A stretch of 59,258 nt of DNA from Phytomonas francai (taxonomy: Eukaryota; Euglenozoa; Kinetoplastea; Trypanosomatida; Trypanosomatidae): positions 138,556-197,813 of the forward strand of contig MJCC01000016.1 of NCBI GenBank assembly GCA_001766655.1, in the 5' to 3' direction. The position numbers and the translations under genes are program-made. The notes beneath the pieces were generated by a model, which was not told the DNA's origin, did not search any database, and was given only the letters and a program-made list of their open reading frames with translations. Below, in pieces: positions 1 to 10,593 of this stretch. Each line of letters starts with the position of its first letter. Position 1 is the first letter of the stretch.

Positions 1-871
1 TGGAAATCGAGAGAAGCCACACCCGCGCAGCATACATTGCGTCCTCTCTGTAAGTTTATTTGCTATTTTTTGATGGCTTACACAGTATCTCCATCGCAAG
101 TTTTACTTAAATAATAGTAATAGATAATGTCGAAAATATCTAGTTATTAATCTATTAAGACAAGAGAGGTCTTATCACGTGTCTGTCAATGGTAATGCCA
201 TTTATAGCGTTTATACAACCCCATTAGCAGCGGGTATAGGACTTGTGAGGCTCAGTCTGATGTTTTGCATACGTTTACTTTTATGCTCGCTTAAATGCAG
301 TTTTCATGTCAAACTTTTACGAGACTGTTCAATGCAGCTTGTGCAATCTGAATCGCCATATTTTACTATGCCGAGTAATTTTTAGTACATCTTGAGTCTG
401 CATGTAAAAAATTATCCGTATATTTTCAAAAATGGGGCACCGTCATATGGATTGTTATTGTTGATGTCATAGCGTATACGCTTTTTTACCTGTTTAGATA
501 CAAAAACGCGTGAAAAAAAAGTAATGTATTCCCTTTACTGGATTCCTCGTGTTTTCGTCAGTATTTGAGAAAATAAAGAGGTTGTATACCGTAAAATAAA
601 ATGTCTAATTTTATTTAAACTTTTTTTCCCAACACGTCTGACCTTTAAAAAAAATTGTTATCGACAATAACAACACTGTTCATGTCATCCTCAGGGTCTA
701 TTTCTGTTCAAAAATTTTGGAATATCCCTCTATTTTTGTCTTTCGAAAACAAATTGGCTTGATTTGAGATTACATATCGGCCGTACCGAGAGTAGACAAA
801 GCAGAAGAAGCCGAAGAATGAGTATTCCCATTAAGAATAAATTGCTCTACGTATGATAGCGATGTGGTCTC
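1..871. other. AT-rich stretch, possible MnmE-like relic
   Basis: No intact gene is visible. On the plus strand at about 182-260 a short frame reads AIYSVYTTPLAAGIGLVRLS, which resembles the N-terminus of the tRNA-modifying GTPase MnmE/MSS1 (I-A-x-x-T-P-x-x-x-G-I-x-x-x-R-x-S). The frame ends at 385 and I could not follow the family further, so this is at best a fragment. The rest is AT-rich, with a polyA/polyT character typical of the intergenic DNA in this window. Confidence 0.25.
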
Positions 872-2692
872 TTAGAAAAAATTAACCTGTACAGAAGATG
901 CTGCACGAAATGAAAAAGATGCTACGGAAATTTCTAAAAAAAATGACAGAACAACCTCCTCTTTTTCCAGTATTTGTTCTTCACCAGAACTGTTCACAAA
1001 CTCAACATCACTGTCAGTAGGTGCTGCTGGTTCCTCGATCTTATCCAGCTCCACTGATTTGCAATAAAACTGGTGAAAGGTTTTTTGCCGCTCTTTCAGT
1101 TCGTTCTTGGGTATTTTGTTGAAATTTCTGATTACTAGGGTAATGCAATTCACCAACGGTTTAGAATTATCAATATCATTACCCCGAGAACTAGGTCCTT
1201 CCCGCAATGCCACCTTCGCCATCTGCTTGGAGCTTCGGAAAAGCGACTCATCGGACACAATCAATGGGAGGATAACCGTAAGATTGGCGATATTCACGGT
1301 GTTGTAAAGACCACGACTTCTCAACTTAACGTTTAAGCTTCCCCCTTTGACGGAGAATACGTGAGTGAATTCGTCATACCATGCAGCCAGCTCGCTGCAT
1401 AAGACCCTCAACCACTTCGAAATTCCCTCCAGCTCTGATGACAAAGGGCTAAAACGCTTAGATGCAATAAGTGACTTGGAAAAGGGTCGGATGGAGATAA
1501 AATCGTCAGCATAACCATGCATTCTATAATACGCATAAAGTGCATTTGAGCGACTACATAAATGTGATGTACTGTATTCACTCCGTTCGCATGGTCGCTT
1601 CCATCCGCTAAAGTGTGACCGCTCCCTGTCCTCGGTATACTCACGCTTTAAGATGGAAAGGTTACTTTCGCCATACTCCAACACGTGGAGGGATAACAGT
1701 GGTACGAGCCACGCCTCACGACAACTCTACGCGCCATTGCACGCCGCGCGCACAGCATCTCCGAACTTGCCACTGAAATCTCTCAATTTCGACAACTTTA
1801 TATCGAAAAGCGCTGACGGCACACAATCTATAGAAGCAACGTTTGTTGGTTTAGTTTGTGTATCACGCTGATGCATTTCGAAAGCAGCTTGTTGTGTGCT
1901 ATTCCAGCTGAGCAGTCGTAGTGTAACTCATTATAAATATGCTGTCAATACGCGATACCACACTAGATGCTGGCATAGCTGCAACACGTTCTCCTCGTAC
2001 TCGGCTCGCTCGGCCTCAACACAACCATGAGGCGTGCTAAATAAATTACTTTCCTCGACAACATTATACTTGCCATATCCCCCGCACCTCAATGTACGCA
2101 TAGGTTCGTCGTAAACATTCTCAAATCTTGTACCACGCCACTCAAGCCATGATGCTATCTTCTCTGTTCGGTCTTCAATCAACTTCGTCACTGGTCCAAG
2201 CACATCCTGCAGGGCATCGAGCCGCAGGTTCTCTTCACCGTTGCCAGAACTGGAACTGTGGGTCGAACGTATTGCAGTTAGCTCGGCTCTTACTGCCTCT
2301 TAACATCCAAATAAGCCTCATCGACGTTGGCCCTCTCTATCAAAATGCTGCTATAGCTTTGTATGGTTTCAAAAATTTTGCGACTGGCATGACGATATGG
2401 CCTCCAACGCAACTTTGTGAGTTTGCTTTCGGGGATTCGGATGGTAGTGATATTCTGCTTCTCCCACACAGTACGTCGCCACCTCGGCACAGAGCACTTC
2501 TGGGCACTTCTTTTTAGCATCCTCGACAGAATCAAAGCGTTCGATACCATAAGCTCGAGCGGGATAGTTTACTGTGATCAAGTTGCCCCACTGCGAAATA
2601 ATAAATTGTACGGAACAGCAGTCAACACCAAGACAAACTGATCCGACTTGAGCACAAAAGTAATCCATGTTAATATGTACGATGCATTTCAT
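872..2692 (-). pseudogene. DNA polymerase eta (Y-family, Rad30) pseudogene
   Basis: Y-family translesion polymerase homology runs in order along the minus strand but in several frames. The N-terminal catalytic block (HINMDYF, then NYPARAYGIERFDSVEDAKK) starts at 2692. A shift near 2400 leads to the palm carboxylates (RANVDEAYLDV). A further shift near 2300 opens the segment ending near 1931. After more shifts come the thumb/helix-hairpin-helix pieces NELHYDCSAGIAHNK (about 1870-1920) and PSALFDIKLSKLRDFSGKFG (about 1755-1815). The last segment, from about 1814, contains an in-frame TAG at 1727-1729 and then the little-finger region (RPFSKSLIASKRF). Order and motifs fit pol eta rather than kappa. 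With at least five frameshifts and one nonsense codon, I read it as a dead gene. An assembly with very many indels is the alternative, but the intact genes nearby argue against that. Confidence 0.8.
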
Positions 2693-3545
2693 TTAGAGGC
2701 TACGCACGATTAGAAAGAGTAATGCAAAGAAATGGGACTAACTAATTTTGGTACACAGGTATCTTATATATATATATATATTCCTCTTAGATCTTAAACT
2801 TCGCGTTCTCTAAAGGGCACATCTTTGTTTCCTTGTTCATGCTTTCAAAGAGTGGAATAGGCAAAAATCGATACTAACACTGTCTTAAGCGTCCATGAGA
2901 ATCGCTACACACGTTGAACAATAAAACAACGACAGGCTGAAATGGGGTGAATAGGCTTACCTTTTCCATAAAAAAATTCAGAGAGCATTTAAAATGGTTC
3001 AATTCACCTATTTATTGCAACCTGGAACTAATTGAAAGAAATTTTCAAATTGAAGATCCCTCATTCCAATCACTCAGAATCATCACTGACATGCATTTAC
3101 AAATATGAAATGATTATATCATGAAATTAAATGCAAATAATTCGTAACTAAAGATTTAAAATTAATCATTCTTATTACCTTGACCATGTGCATTCCAGAA
3201 GAGAATTTGACTTCTGAGCATTTTGTCGTAGAATTTCGCAGAAGGCATTAAGGCGGTAAGTGGAAACTTTGCGAGTGTATTCATCCTAAACTGATATTAC
3301 CCTCCGATTATTAGGAAAAAAAACTATTAGCACGAAAAAAAAGTCACAAACCATAAGTATTATAGATATATTTGATCCTAGAGGCAAAGTTAAAATATAA
3401 CATATATATATATAAGGAGAATTATGTTTGTCATTTGAAAAGAAAAGATATAAATGTAAGATTGTATAAAATACTTCATCTTTTCCCAATTGAAAATTTA
3501 AAAAAAGATACCCACTATATTCACGAATATTCAATACAAACAGTC
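2693..3545. other. AT-rich intergenic region with TA microsatellites
   Basis: No supportable gene. Contains short (TA)n tracts near 2766-2780 and 3400-3412. It is probably the 5' side of the pol eta relic and the 3' flank of the PGM relic. Confidence 0.6.
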
Positions 3546-5323
3546 TTATGTAATAACAGTAGGTACATCGCGACCGGTGGCATGAGGGATTTTGGAAACT
3601 TCAAGTGAAATGCGTATTAACTCGCCTAAACTCTCCGAGGCGGGTGGGAGAGTTCCTTTTCGTAAATTCTCCACTAGAAAGGTTGGATCCACGTATTTTT
3701 CCAAATAGAGCCGTATCGTGGCACCTGAGGGCTCAGTTCCACTCAGCCGCAACACAAAACGAGAATTATCCTCAAAAACTACCCTCACACCCTGCTTATT
3801 TGTTACGCTCCCATCTACAGGATCGCGGTATTCAAAGTTGTCGACAACACAGCAACGTTTGCCATTCAAACACGGAATTTCCTCAGGAGACTTGCGTAGG
3901 AGGTTTGCCAGGACGAGATTTGCACTGTCTACAGAAACATCTTCGTAATCGTACCGCGTATAGTAATTGAGCCCATACAAAGCCCAGTGCTCCTCCACAA
4001 TTTTTTGAACACCAACAAGAGGCCCGCTTGGATTGACAGTGGGATCATTCTTGGCTGCGAGTAGGGATAGCCAAAACAAGCAAGTCCAAACGCAATCCTT
4101 CTCGCGAATGTGGTTGCTGCCCATGCCAAAACTCTCTTCGCCACAGATAAGCGGGTTGTAGTCCTCACCACCAAAAACGGCCATGCTATCCATGAAATTG
4201 CCAAAAACCTTCCAGCCTGTCGGGACTTCAAAACATCTGAGATTCTTCGCCGCAGCGACTCGGCCAACAGCGCAACTTGTTGGCATAGAGCGCGCGACAG
4301 AACGGAGGCCACCAGCTTTTTCAAAGAAAGGAACCACATCCGCGTTTGCCACAAGAACAGCCAGCAAATCGGAGGGATTAACAAAAAAACGAGACCCCAG
4401 AATCATGTTGCGATTGGCGTCGCCGTCAAAAGCTGCACCAAAGCTTGGCACGTGTTCTCCCTGCCATAGTCTTATTGATGGATTCATCTGGCAGCAGACC
4501 CCATCACATATACAAGATCATGCGCGTACGTGAGATTAGGGTCAGGGTGGCAGCCTCCAAAATCAGGAAGAGGATCCGTATTGTGAAGCGCGGATAAAGG
4601 AACACCGAGACAATTATGGAAAATGTGCCAGACGTACGGTCCGCTTGCACCATGGAGGCAGTCAATGTGGATCTTGAAATCGGGTCGACTCAATAACTGC
4701 CGAATAGCATCAAAATCAATAATCTCCTCCATATAATTCACGTAACCCTCCAAGGAGCTGATAACCTCTACGGTGAAATCACCAAATTTTTGGACACCTA
4801 AGCGGGTGATATCCGCATCAGAAAGTGATTTGTTCATATACAGTGCATTGATTTTGAGCGTTTCTTCGTAAATCGCGTCAGTCACCTTCACCGGGGCAGG
4901 CCCACGGTTGTCAGTGTTGTATTTAATTCCAAAATCGGCATCAGGGCCACCAGGGTTGTGGCTTGCGCTAAGAATAAACGCCCCTTGGGCTTTAAATCCG
5001 CCTGAGCGCCTTCGTATAACAGCTGAGACCGCTGGCGTCGAAAGAAGACCATTATGACCAACCCACACTGACTTCATACCATTGGCGATGGCCACCTTCA
5101 GAATAATTTGAATCGCCTCTTTCATATAGTAACGGCCATCACCACCAACGATGAGAACCTCAGGGAAGATGCCTAAACGGTATAAGGCGTTAAAGGTACT
5201 TTGCATAAAGTTAGAGGTATATTTCTCCTATTCAAAAACAGCAACTTTCTTTCGCAGTCCTGATGTTACAGGTTTCTGATCTGAATATGGTTTTGTGGTA
5301 AACTTCATATCTTTCGACACCAT
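3546..5323 (-). pseudogene. Phosphoglucomutase (PGM) pseudogene
   Basis: Glucose-1-P/glucose-6-P mutase of the alpha-D-phosphohexomutase family. An ATG at 5323 opens a frame with TKPYSDQKPVTSGLRKKVAV, the classic PGM N-terminus (the usual Gly after KP is Val). It is then cut by an in-frame TAG at 5228-5230. The phosphoserine loop SASHNPGGPDADFGIK is intact. After LTYAHDLVYVMG (about 4500) the reading moves to a second frame (LLPDESINKTMAG), then a third (VPSFGAAFDGDANRNMI). Both shifts behave as +1 insertions. The metal-binding loop, normally DGDGDR, reads DGDANR, so the third Asp is lost. The sugar/phosphate loops GEESFGMGS and RLSGTEPSGATIRLY and the C-terminus APTVIT are recognisable. Total span fits a roughly 590-residue enzyme. 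Nonsense codon, two shifts and a missing ligand together suggest loss of function. Confidence 0.85.
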
Positions 5324-6890
5324 AGATGTTAATTTTATCGTTGCCATAGAACAATATTTCTGAGTAATTAACTCTATCGGGTAATAGTAAAAATAATAAT
5401 ATGAAAAAATTAGAGCTAAAGTTTTAAGAAAAAATAATAATAAATAGTAGGAAAGAACGATAAAAGGGGGAAAATATTTATCAAAAAATTTTCAACATCA
5501 CAAAACGAGGGCCTCTAAATATCATTATTGTGAACCTCTAAGTGTTTTATAGCTATATATATATATATATAGCTTTTGGATGCAGCATGATTTTTATTAG
5601 TTTACACTGTGTAGCACAGTTTTTTGTTTTCCATATTTGGTGCATTTTAGAAAACAAGCTAACTCTTGACCATTAGCAAATCACCGGTGTTCAAGGAAGT
5701 TGGGTGAGCGCATGTGCGCGCTTGCGAGTTGAAATAAAAAGAAAGTGCATTACATCAGCATCGATCATACAAAACTGAGCAATGGTTCTTTTACAAAAAA
5801 AAAAAAGGAAAAATGATAATACTTGGCATACTCGTTCACAATACCTTCAACTTCTAATTCGCGACACACTTGGAAACTCCTGCACGAGCGCATATTGAAC
5901 ATTTGAGTTTAAAAAGGGGGGCAACTAAAACGCAAAGTACTTACTTAAGATATAATATGATTAGCCTACCTCGCACACGCTCTTTTACTCTATTCAATTG
6001 GTGACAGTAATTCAGCTTCCTTCAGACTCTCGGCGCCCCATACGATGGGAAAGATAACGCAAGAAAGTGTTACCGGGCGATTATGTGTATCTAGAAGATT
6101 AGATAATGATTAAGTTTAAATTTTAAAATACATAATATCGATAAGAGCTCTGATGACGAGAAACTAATGGTTGTAATAATAATACCAATGCTGCAAATGA
6201 TGCCTCATAAAAGTCTGATTGTAGATATGATTGCATTTATTTAAACAAGGTGTCACGGTTCGTCGTGATAATACGATCAGTACCAAACTTCTATAGAGAA
6301 TTACTATTAATGTAGACAACTACAGCAAGTGCAACAAAAAACAGATCATTCACAATTTCAGAATGTCCCAACATTTAAATTTTTTCTTAGCAGAACTAAT
6401 GATTAGAAGCAATAATAAAATGTATTGGAAAATACATATACTAGTGCGAAAAAACGGATGTTGTTGAAAAAAAAAAACTTATAGAATGCTTTCGAAATTA
6501 GCAATTTACCCACAAGGCACCCCTCAATAAGGTTGAATATTACCATATAAAGCAAAGGCATAGCTTCCTTCTATTAAGCAGCTGAATGAATACACAAAGA
6601 ATTTCAATCGCAAGCTTCTTAGTAGTTTAACCCCCCCAATAATAAAAGCATGCATAAATTAAATATAGCACAATTGAGAAGGAAAAATAATAACAAGGAA
6701 TGTTAAAAATAGATACTAATTGATCACCTTTTCAAAGGACATCCCTCGACTATATGGTCATTATGCTTTATTTAAATGCAACATTTGTACATAAGTAGCC
6801 CAAAGAATTTCTAGATTTAGAAAAAAAAATGACAACTCCGTGCTCCAAATGATGCATATCTACAATCACTCACACCTTTACCATAAATTT
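5324..6890. other. AT-rich intergenic region
   Basis: About 1.6 kb with no open frame that resembles a protein. Holds a TA tract at about 5553-5571 and several A-runs. It contains the 5' flank of the PGM relic and the 3' flank of the NBP35 gene. Confidence 0.6.
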
Positions 6891-7862
6891 TCAGCACACC
6901 TCTAGGCCCAATGCTGTAATTAAACAGTCTACTATTACGTTAAGTTCCTTTATTGTCAAACTCTCCTGTAATTCATGCTGCTCGACAAATTCTGAGAAAG
7001 AAATTCCTTCCTCGCATGCTTCCATCAAACGAGGATCTAGAGGAATGGCACCCCATAAAGGAACGCAAAACTCATGACTAAGGCGCCCACCAGCTCCCTC
7101 CAGCAAGCCCTTCTTTGTACGCTCTTTGGGGAAAATTTCGCTCTCGCGTTTGCAGTTTGGGCAAACAAAGCCGCTCATGTTTTCCACAATGCCTAGTACC
7201 GGTAGTTTGGCTTTTTCGCAAAAGTTAAGCTCACGTCTGACATCGGCTTCGGCTACGCGCTGCGGGGTAGTCACCAGCACGGCTCCATCTACACCGCCAG
7301 TTTGCTGCAAGATACTGTTCAATGTGATATGTTCATCAGAGGTTCCAGGTGGAGTGTCGATAACCATGACATCCACTTCTCCCCAAATTACGTCTTTTAA
7401 GAATAACTTGATGACGCCATTTTTCCTCGGGCCTCTAAACAGCACTGCCTCGTTCTTATTATCCAGTAAATAATGCATAGATATCATGGTCACGGTATTA
7501 TCGATCAAGACGGGCTCAATACCACCGGAGCTTTGATGTGCATCTTCCCCTCGTACTCCAGTAAGGCGCGGGAGGGATGGACCACAGATATCCAAATCTA
7601 CTAGTGCAACATTGATACCGCGCGATCCTAATGCAAATGCTAGCTCCTTGGAGACTGTACTTTTTCCCACACCACCCTTCCCACTGATAACCATGACTTT
7701 ATGCTTAACGCCTCGTAGACGCTCTCGAATTATTGGAATGTCAGGATCAGGCCCCTTGGGTGCGGAAGCACAAAGTGCTGCATTAGGGCAACCCTGGCAC
7801 GAAGGCGCTATGCCGGCCTGCTCGTTTTCCGGTCCCACACACTCTGGGTTAGTGTTCTGCAT
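6891..7862 (-). CDS. Cytosolic Fe-S cluster assembly P-loop ATPase NBP35/NUBP1
   Basis: 323-residue Mrp/NBP35 family protein, the scaffold NTPase on which cytosolic and nuclear 4Fe-4S clusters are built before transfer to client proteins. The N-terminus carries the NBP35-type ferredoxin-like cysteines (Cys8, Cys22, Cys25, Cys31 in ECVGP...SCQGCPNAALC), which separates it from CFD1. The deviant Walker A SGKGGVGKST lies at about residues 59-68. The switch/Walker B region is VMVIDTPPGTSDEH. The bridging cluster motif is VCPNCKRES near residue 235. Length matches the family. The ATG at 7862 precedes the N-terminal Cys motif directly, so this start is secure. One client of the pathway, ABCE1, is encoded 7 kb away on the same strand. 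The stop is TGA. Confidence 0.93.
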   Translation of the reverse strand: MQNTNPECVGPENEQAGIAPSCQGCPNAALCASAPKGPDPDIPIIRERLRGVKHKVMVISGKGGVGKSTVSKELAFALGSRGINVALVDLDICGPSLPRLTGVRGEDAHQSSGGIEPVLIDNTVTMISMHYLLDNKNEAVLFRGPRKNGVIKLFLKDVIWGEVDVMVIDTPPGTSDEHITLNSILQQTGGVDGAVLVTTPQRVAEADVRRELNFCEKAKLPVLGIVENMSGFVCPNCKRESEIFPKERTKKGLLEGAGGRLSHEFCVPLWGAIPLDPRLMEACEEGISFSEFVEQHELQESLTIKELNVIVDCLITALGLEVC

Positions 7863-8183
7863 TCAATAATGCGTATAAGTATTTGTGTTATAAAAGTTTT
7901 AGCAAAAAAAAATGCTGTGTACTATTTAAAAGTAAATCAAGATAATAAGCAAATAAATTTAACTTACTTAATGAAGATGGTGTAAAAAAAAAACTATAAT
8001 CACAATTTGCAGCACATGTATGCATGAAATGTCTATGTGCATATTAAAATAATGATCAAGGTGTGCATACATAGACTGCGTTGTAATCTTTTTTAGACGA
8101 AAAAGAAGTCTATAAGTATGCGTACGTATCTATGATATGAAATATTCTTCTTGGACGCCCCCCCTCCCTCTCTCCCTAACACA
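7863..8183. other. Intergenic spacer
   Basis: About 320 bp of AT-rich sequence between NBP35 and HDAC. The pyrimidine-rich plus-strand patch near 8158-8176 is the 3' flank of the HDAC gene. No gene seen. Confidence 0.5.
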
Positions 8184-9449
8184 CTAATCGAGTCTGGTAT
8201 CGCTTCGGACGCAACTTTCCCCTTCATTCTCTTCAAGCTTCACAACAGATGTAAAATTATTCTGCAGAGACCCAACTCTGATCTTTGACACGCTGCGATT
8301 GATCTGGTCCAAAATGGTTTGAAACGCCTCTTGAGGGTGGCATACAAGAGGGATACGATGACTTTCGTCCTTTGGAACAAGTAGAAAGGGGCTGTCCTCG
8401 AAGAGCCACCCCGTGCACGGCATCTCCTTGAAAGGTATTGTGGTGTGAACTGGAATAGGGAAGCCACATAAGATACTTGTCTCGTAGGCCCACAATTTGG
8501 CAACATTACGGATTGTGTACCCACCTCCACCAACAGCAAGAAGCGGTAGACCCAGGCTCTTCACCTCCCGTACGCACTCCCCATGACCCCATGATGAGAG
8601 ATTGAAAAGACCCAACCGATCCCCTGCTAAAGAATCGGCACCGCATTGAAGCACGATCACATTTGGACAATAATGAGAAACAATACGATGCAGTGCATAT
8701 TTGAATATGGAAATGTAAAAAAAATCATTGATACCATCCCATAGGGCAAGATTCATGGTGTAAAAGCGGCCACTGCCATACCCGACGTCTCGAGGATGGC
8801 CGGTGCCTGGGAAAAAGCTATCTCCAAATTTGTGTAAAGACAATGTAAAGACGCGATCACTCTGGCAGAATGCCTCATCAACCCCATCTCCATGATGCAT
8901 ATCCAAGTCTACGTACAGCACACGCTGATGACACCTCAATAACTCTAAGATCCCCAACACAATATCATTGACATAACAGAATCCAGAGCACTCGCCGCAC
9001 TTGGCATGATGCATGCCCCCCCCCCAATGCATGGCCACATCTACCTGCCCACTGTTAATGAGGACAGCGCCCATGAGAGTGCCGCTCGCGGTAGCCAAGG
9101 AATGCTCCATGAGACCCTCCGCAGGCGGGCAGTCTCCAGAAAAAAACGCTTTGGATATTTCAGGACCCCACCGCCAACTGCAGCAGTTATGCAATCCCAA
9201 GTTGGCCAAGTATGTTTCGGCGTGGTATTGGGTAAGCGCCTCTTCCTTGACCAGCGGCGGCACAACAGCTCTGCAATGCTCATCAATCTTAAGGGCCCGA
9301 ATCAACTCCATCGTGGCGAGCAAACGGTACGGTTTCATCGCATGCTGTGGAATAAGCGCTGAAAAATTGCAGTCCGATGCATAGCCAGCTGTATCGATAA
9401 GAGCAACATTTGGCACACCGATTAATTTACCCGGATCATGAATTCTCAT
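8184..9449 (-). CDS. Class I histone deacetylase (RPD3-like)
   Basis: 421-residue zinc-dependent lysine deacetylase of the arginase/deacetylase fold, acting on acetylated histones in chromatin. The family blocks appear in order: AMKPYRLLATMELI (N-terminal), AMHWGGGMHHAKCGECSGFC (active-site His pair and the loop), DLDMHHGDGVDEAF (zinc Asp and His), SLHKFGDSFFPGTGH, LQCGADSLAGDRLG and AVGGGGYTIRNVAKLWAYET (catalytic Tyr). Human class I enzymes have HHAKKSEASGFCY where this has HHAKCGECSGFCY, so the loop is slightly divergent but the zinc ligands remain. The ATG at 9449 fits the usual short N-terminus. The stop is TAG. A purine-rich plus-strand stretch (pyrimidine-rich on the coding strand) lies immediately upstream, consistent with a trans-splice acceptor region. 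Confidence 0.93.
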   Translation of the reverse strand: MRIHDPGKLIGVPNVALIDTAGYASDCNFSALIPQHAMKPYRLLATMELIRALKIDEHCRAVVPPLVKEEALTQYHAETYLANLGLHNCCSWRWGPEISKAFFSGDCPPAEGLMEHSLATASGTLMGAVLINSGQVDVAMHWGGGMHHAKCGECSGFCYVNDIVLGILELLRCHQRVLYVDLDMHHGDGVDEAFCQSDRVFTLSLHKFGDSFFPGTGHPRDVGYGSGRFYTMNLALWDGINDFFYISIFKYALHRIVSHYCPNVIVLQCGADSLAGDRLGLFNLSSWGHGECVREVKSLGLPLLAVGGGGYTIRNVAKLWAYETSILCGFPIPVHTTIPFKEMPCTGWLFEDSPFLLVPKDESHRIPLVCHPQEAFQTILDQINRSVSKIRVGSLQNNFTSVVKLEENEGESCVRSDTRLD

Positions 9450-9645
9450 TGCAAAAAAAGGTCCTAGAGAGTGTGTGTGAGTGGGGAGAAGGAGGGGGCA
9501 CTTTTACGATAAAATGGTGGATGCGAAAATGAGCTGAGTATTAATATTAAAATTACTAGGAAATGTTATAGGATTTTCAATACAAAATTGGCGTATTGGT
9601 CATAATATCGAAAATTCGTCGCCATATTTAAAAAAGGATCCTGAA

Positions 9646-10092
9646 TCAATGAACCCCAAGCCCCCAATTGTATCCTAAATCACGAAAAACAACCTTTCCG
9701 TTTCGCACCACCAACGACTCGATAACCCTCTTTTGCAAAAACATAGACAGTGCAGGGCCAACGATCGGCAAGTTCGACAAAAAGCTTCCTTTAGTAAGGT
9801 GAACATAACCCTCACGAATAAATGTGCTCGAAGTCAACGGTGTTGCCCCGCCTATCCACGATAGCCGAAGATATTCTTTCTCCTGCGCATGAACCGCCTT
9901 GGTTGCCAGCTCGCCACGCGCAGCACCCCAAAAACTACAATAATGTGCTTGAGGCACCATCATAAATATCATCTCGCCCAATTCGTGATCGTCTTCAGCT
10001 AAAAAGAATTGCTCGGCTACTGTCTGGTTCTTTCGCAAACTCCCATCAGTGTCATCAACAAAGAATTTCAGTTTTCGGATATTATAAGACAT
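9646..10092 (-). CDS. Hypothetical protein, 148 aa
   Basis: An open frame with ATG at 10092 and TGA stop, on the same strand as its neighbours. It starts MSYNIRKLKFFVDDTDGSLR. It contains a hydrophobic stretch FLSNLPIVGPALSMFL near residues 105-120 and ends in an aromatic-rich tail. Composition and codon use look like a real gene rather than a shadow. I do not recognise a family. A mitochondrial or membrane-associated role is possible from the hydrophobic segment, but this is only a guess. Confidence 0.65.
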   Translation of the reverse strand: MSYNIRKLKFFVDDTDGSLRKNQTVAEQFFLAEDDHELGEMIFMMVPQAHYCSFWGAARGELATKAVHAQEKEYLRLSWIGGATPLTSSTFIREGYVHLTKGSFLSNLPIVGPALSMFLQKRVIESLVVRNGKVVFRDLGYNWGLGVH

Positions 10093-10398
10093 GTTTCCTG
10101 TTTTTAATAGGCGTGGTATAAAATAAGAAAGGAAGTTGGAAAATATATTGGATTACCTTTTCCCATTAACGGTCGCTATCCTATTACCATTTTTGTTCTT
10201 AAATTATACTCAGACATTATCAGAGCATAATTTTTCACCTTTCTGGGTATTTGACTTACTACAAGCCGTATCGCAACAAGTACAAAATGTTATATAGATT
10301 TACCTGTATATTTTCAGATGTCATCCCATAATCATAGCTATTCCTTTAAATATACTAGCTCGAAATTCGATTAGCAAAGTGTTCCCTTTTCGAGCCTT

Positions 10399-10593
10399 TT
10401 AGTTCGCTGAGACCTCAGAAATGCTTCTCTTTAGAGCGTTCAGAATTGTCGGAGTTAGGGATGCTGGCTGAAAAGGTCCCCACGCAATCCGACCGTCTGG
10501 GTCAGTGGGAACACCCCGACCTACTGTAGGATCTTCGTCAAAAAACTCACCTCCCTCTTCTAAAATGACATGATTTTCAACTGTGTCAATCAT
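10399..10593 (-). CDS. Small hypothetical protein, 64 aa
   Basis: Short frame starting at ATG 10593. The acidic N-terminal half (VILEEGGEFFDEDP) is followed by DPDGRIAWGPFQPASL and an amphipathic C-terminal helix. Upstream on the coding strand is a T-rich tract. Same strand and spacing as the neighbouring genes support it being real. The family is not recognised. Confidence 0.55.
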   Translation of the reverse strand: MIDTVENHVILEEGGEFFDEDPTVGRGVPTDPDGRIAWGPFQPASLTPTILNALKRSISEVSAN

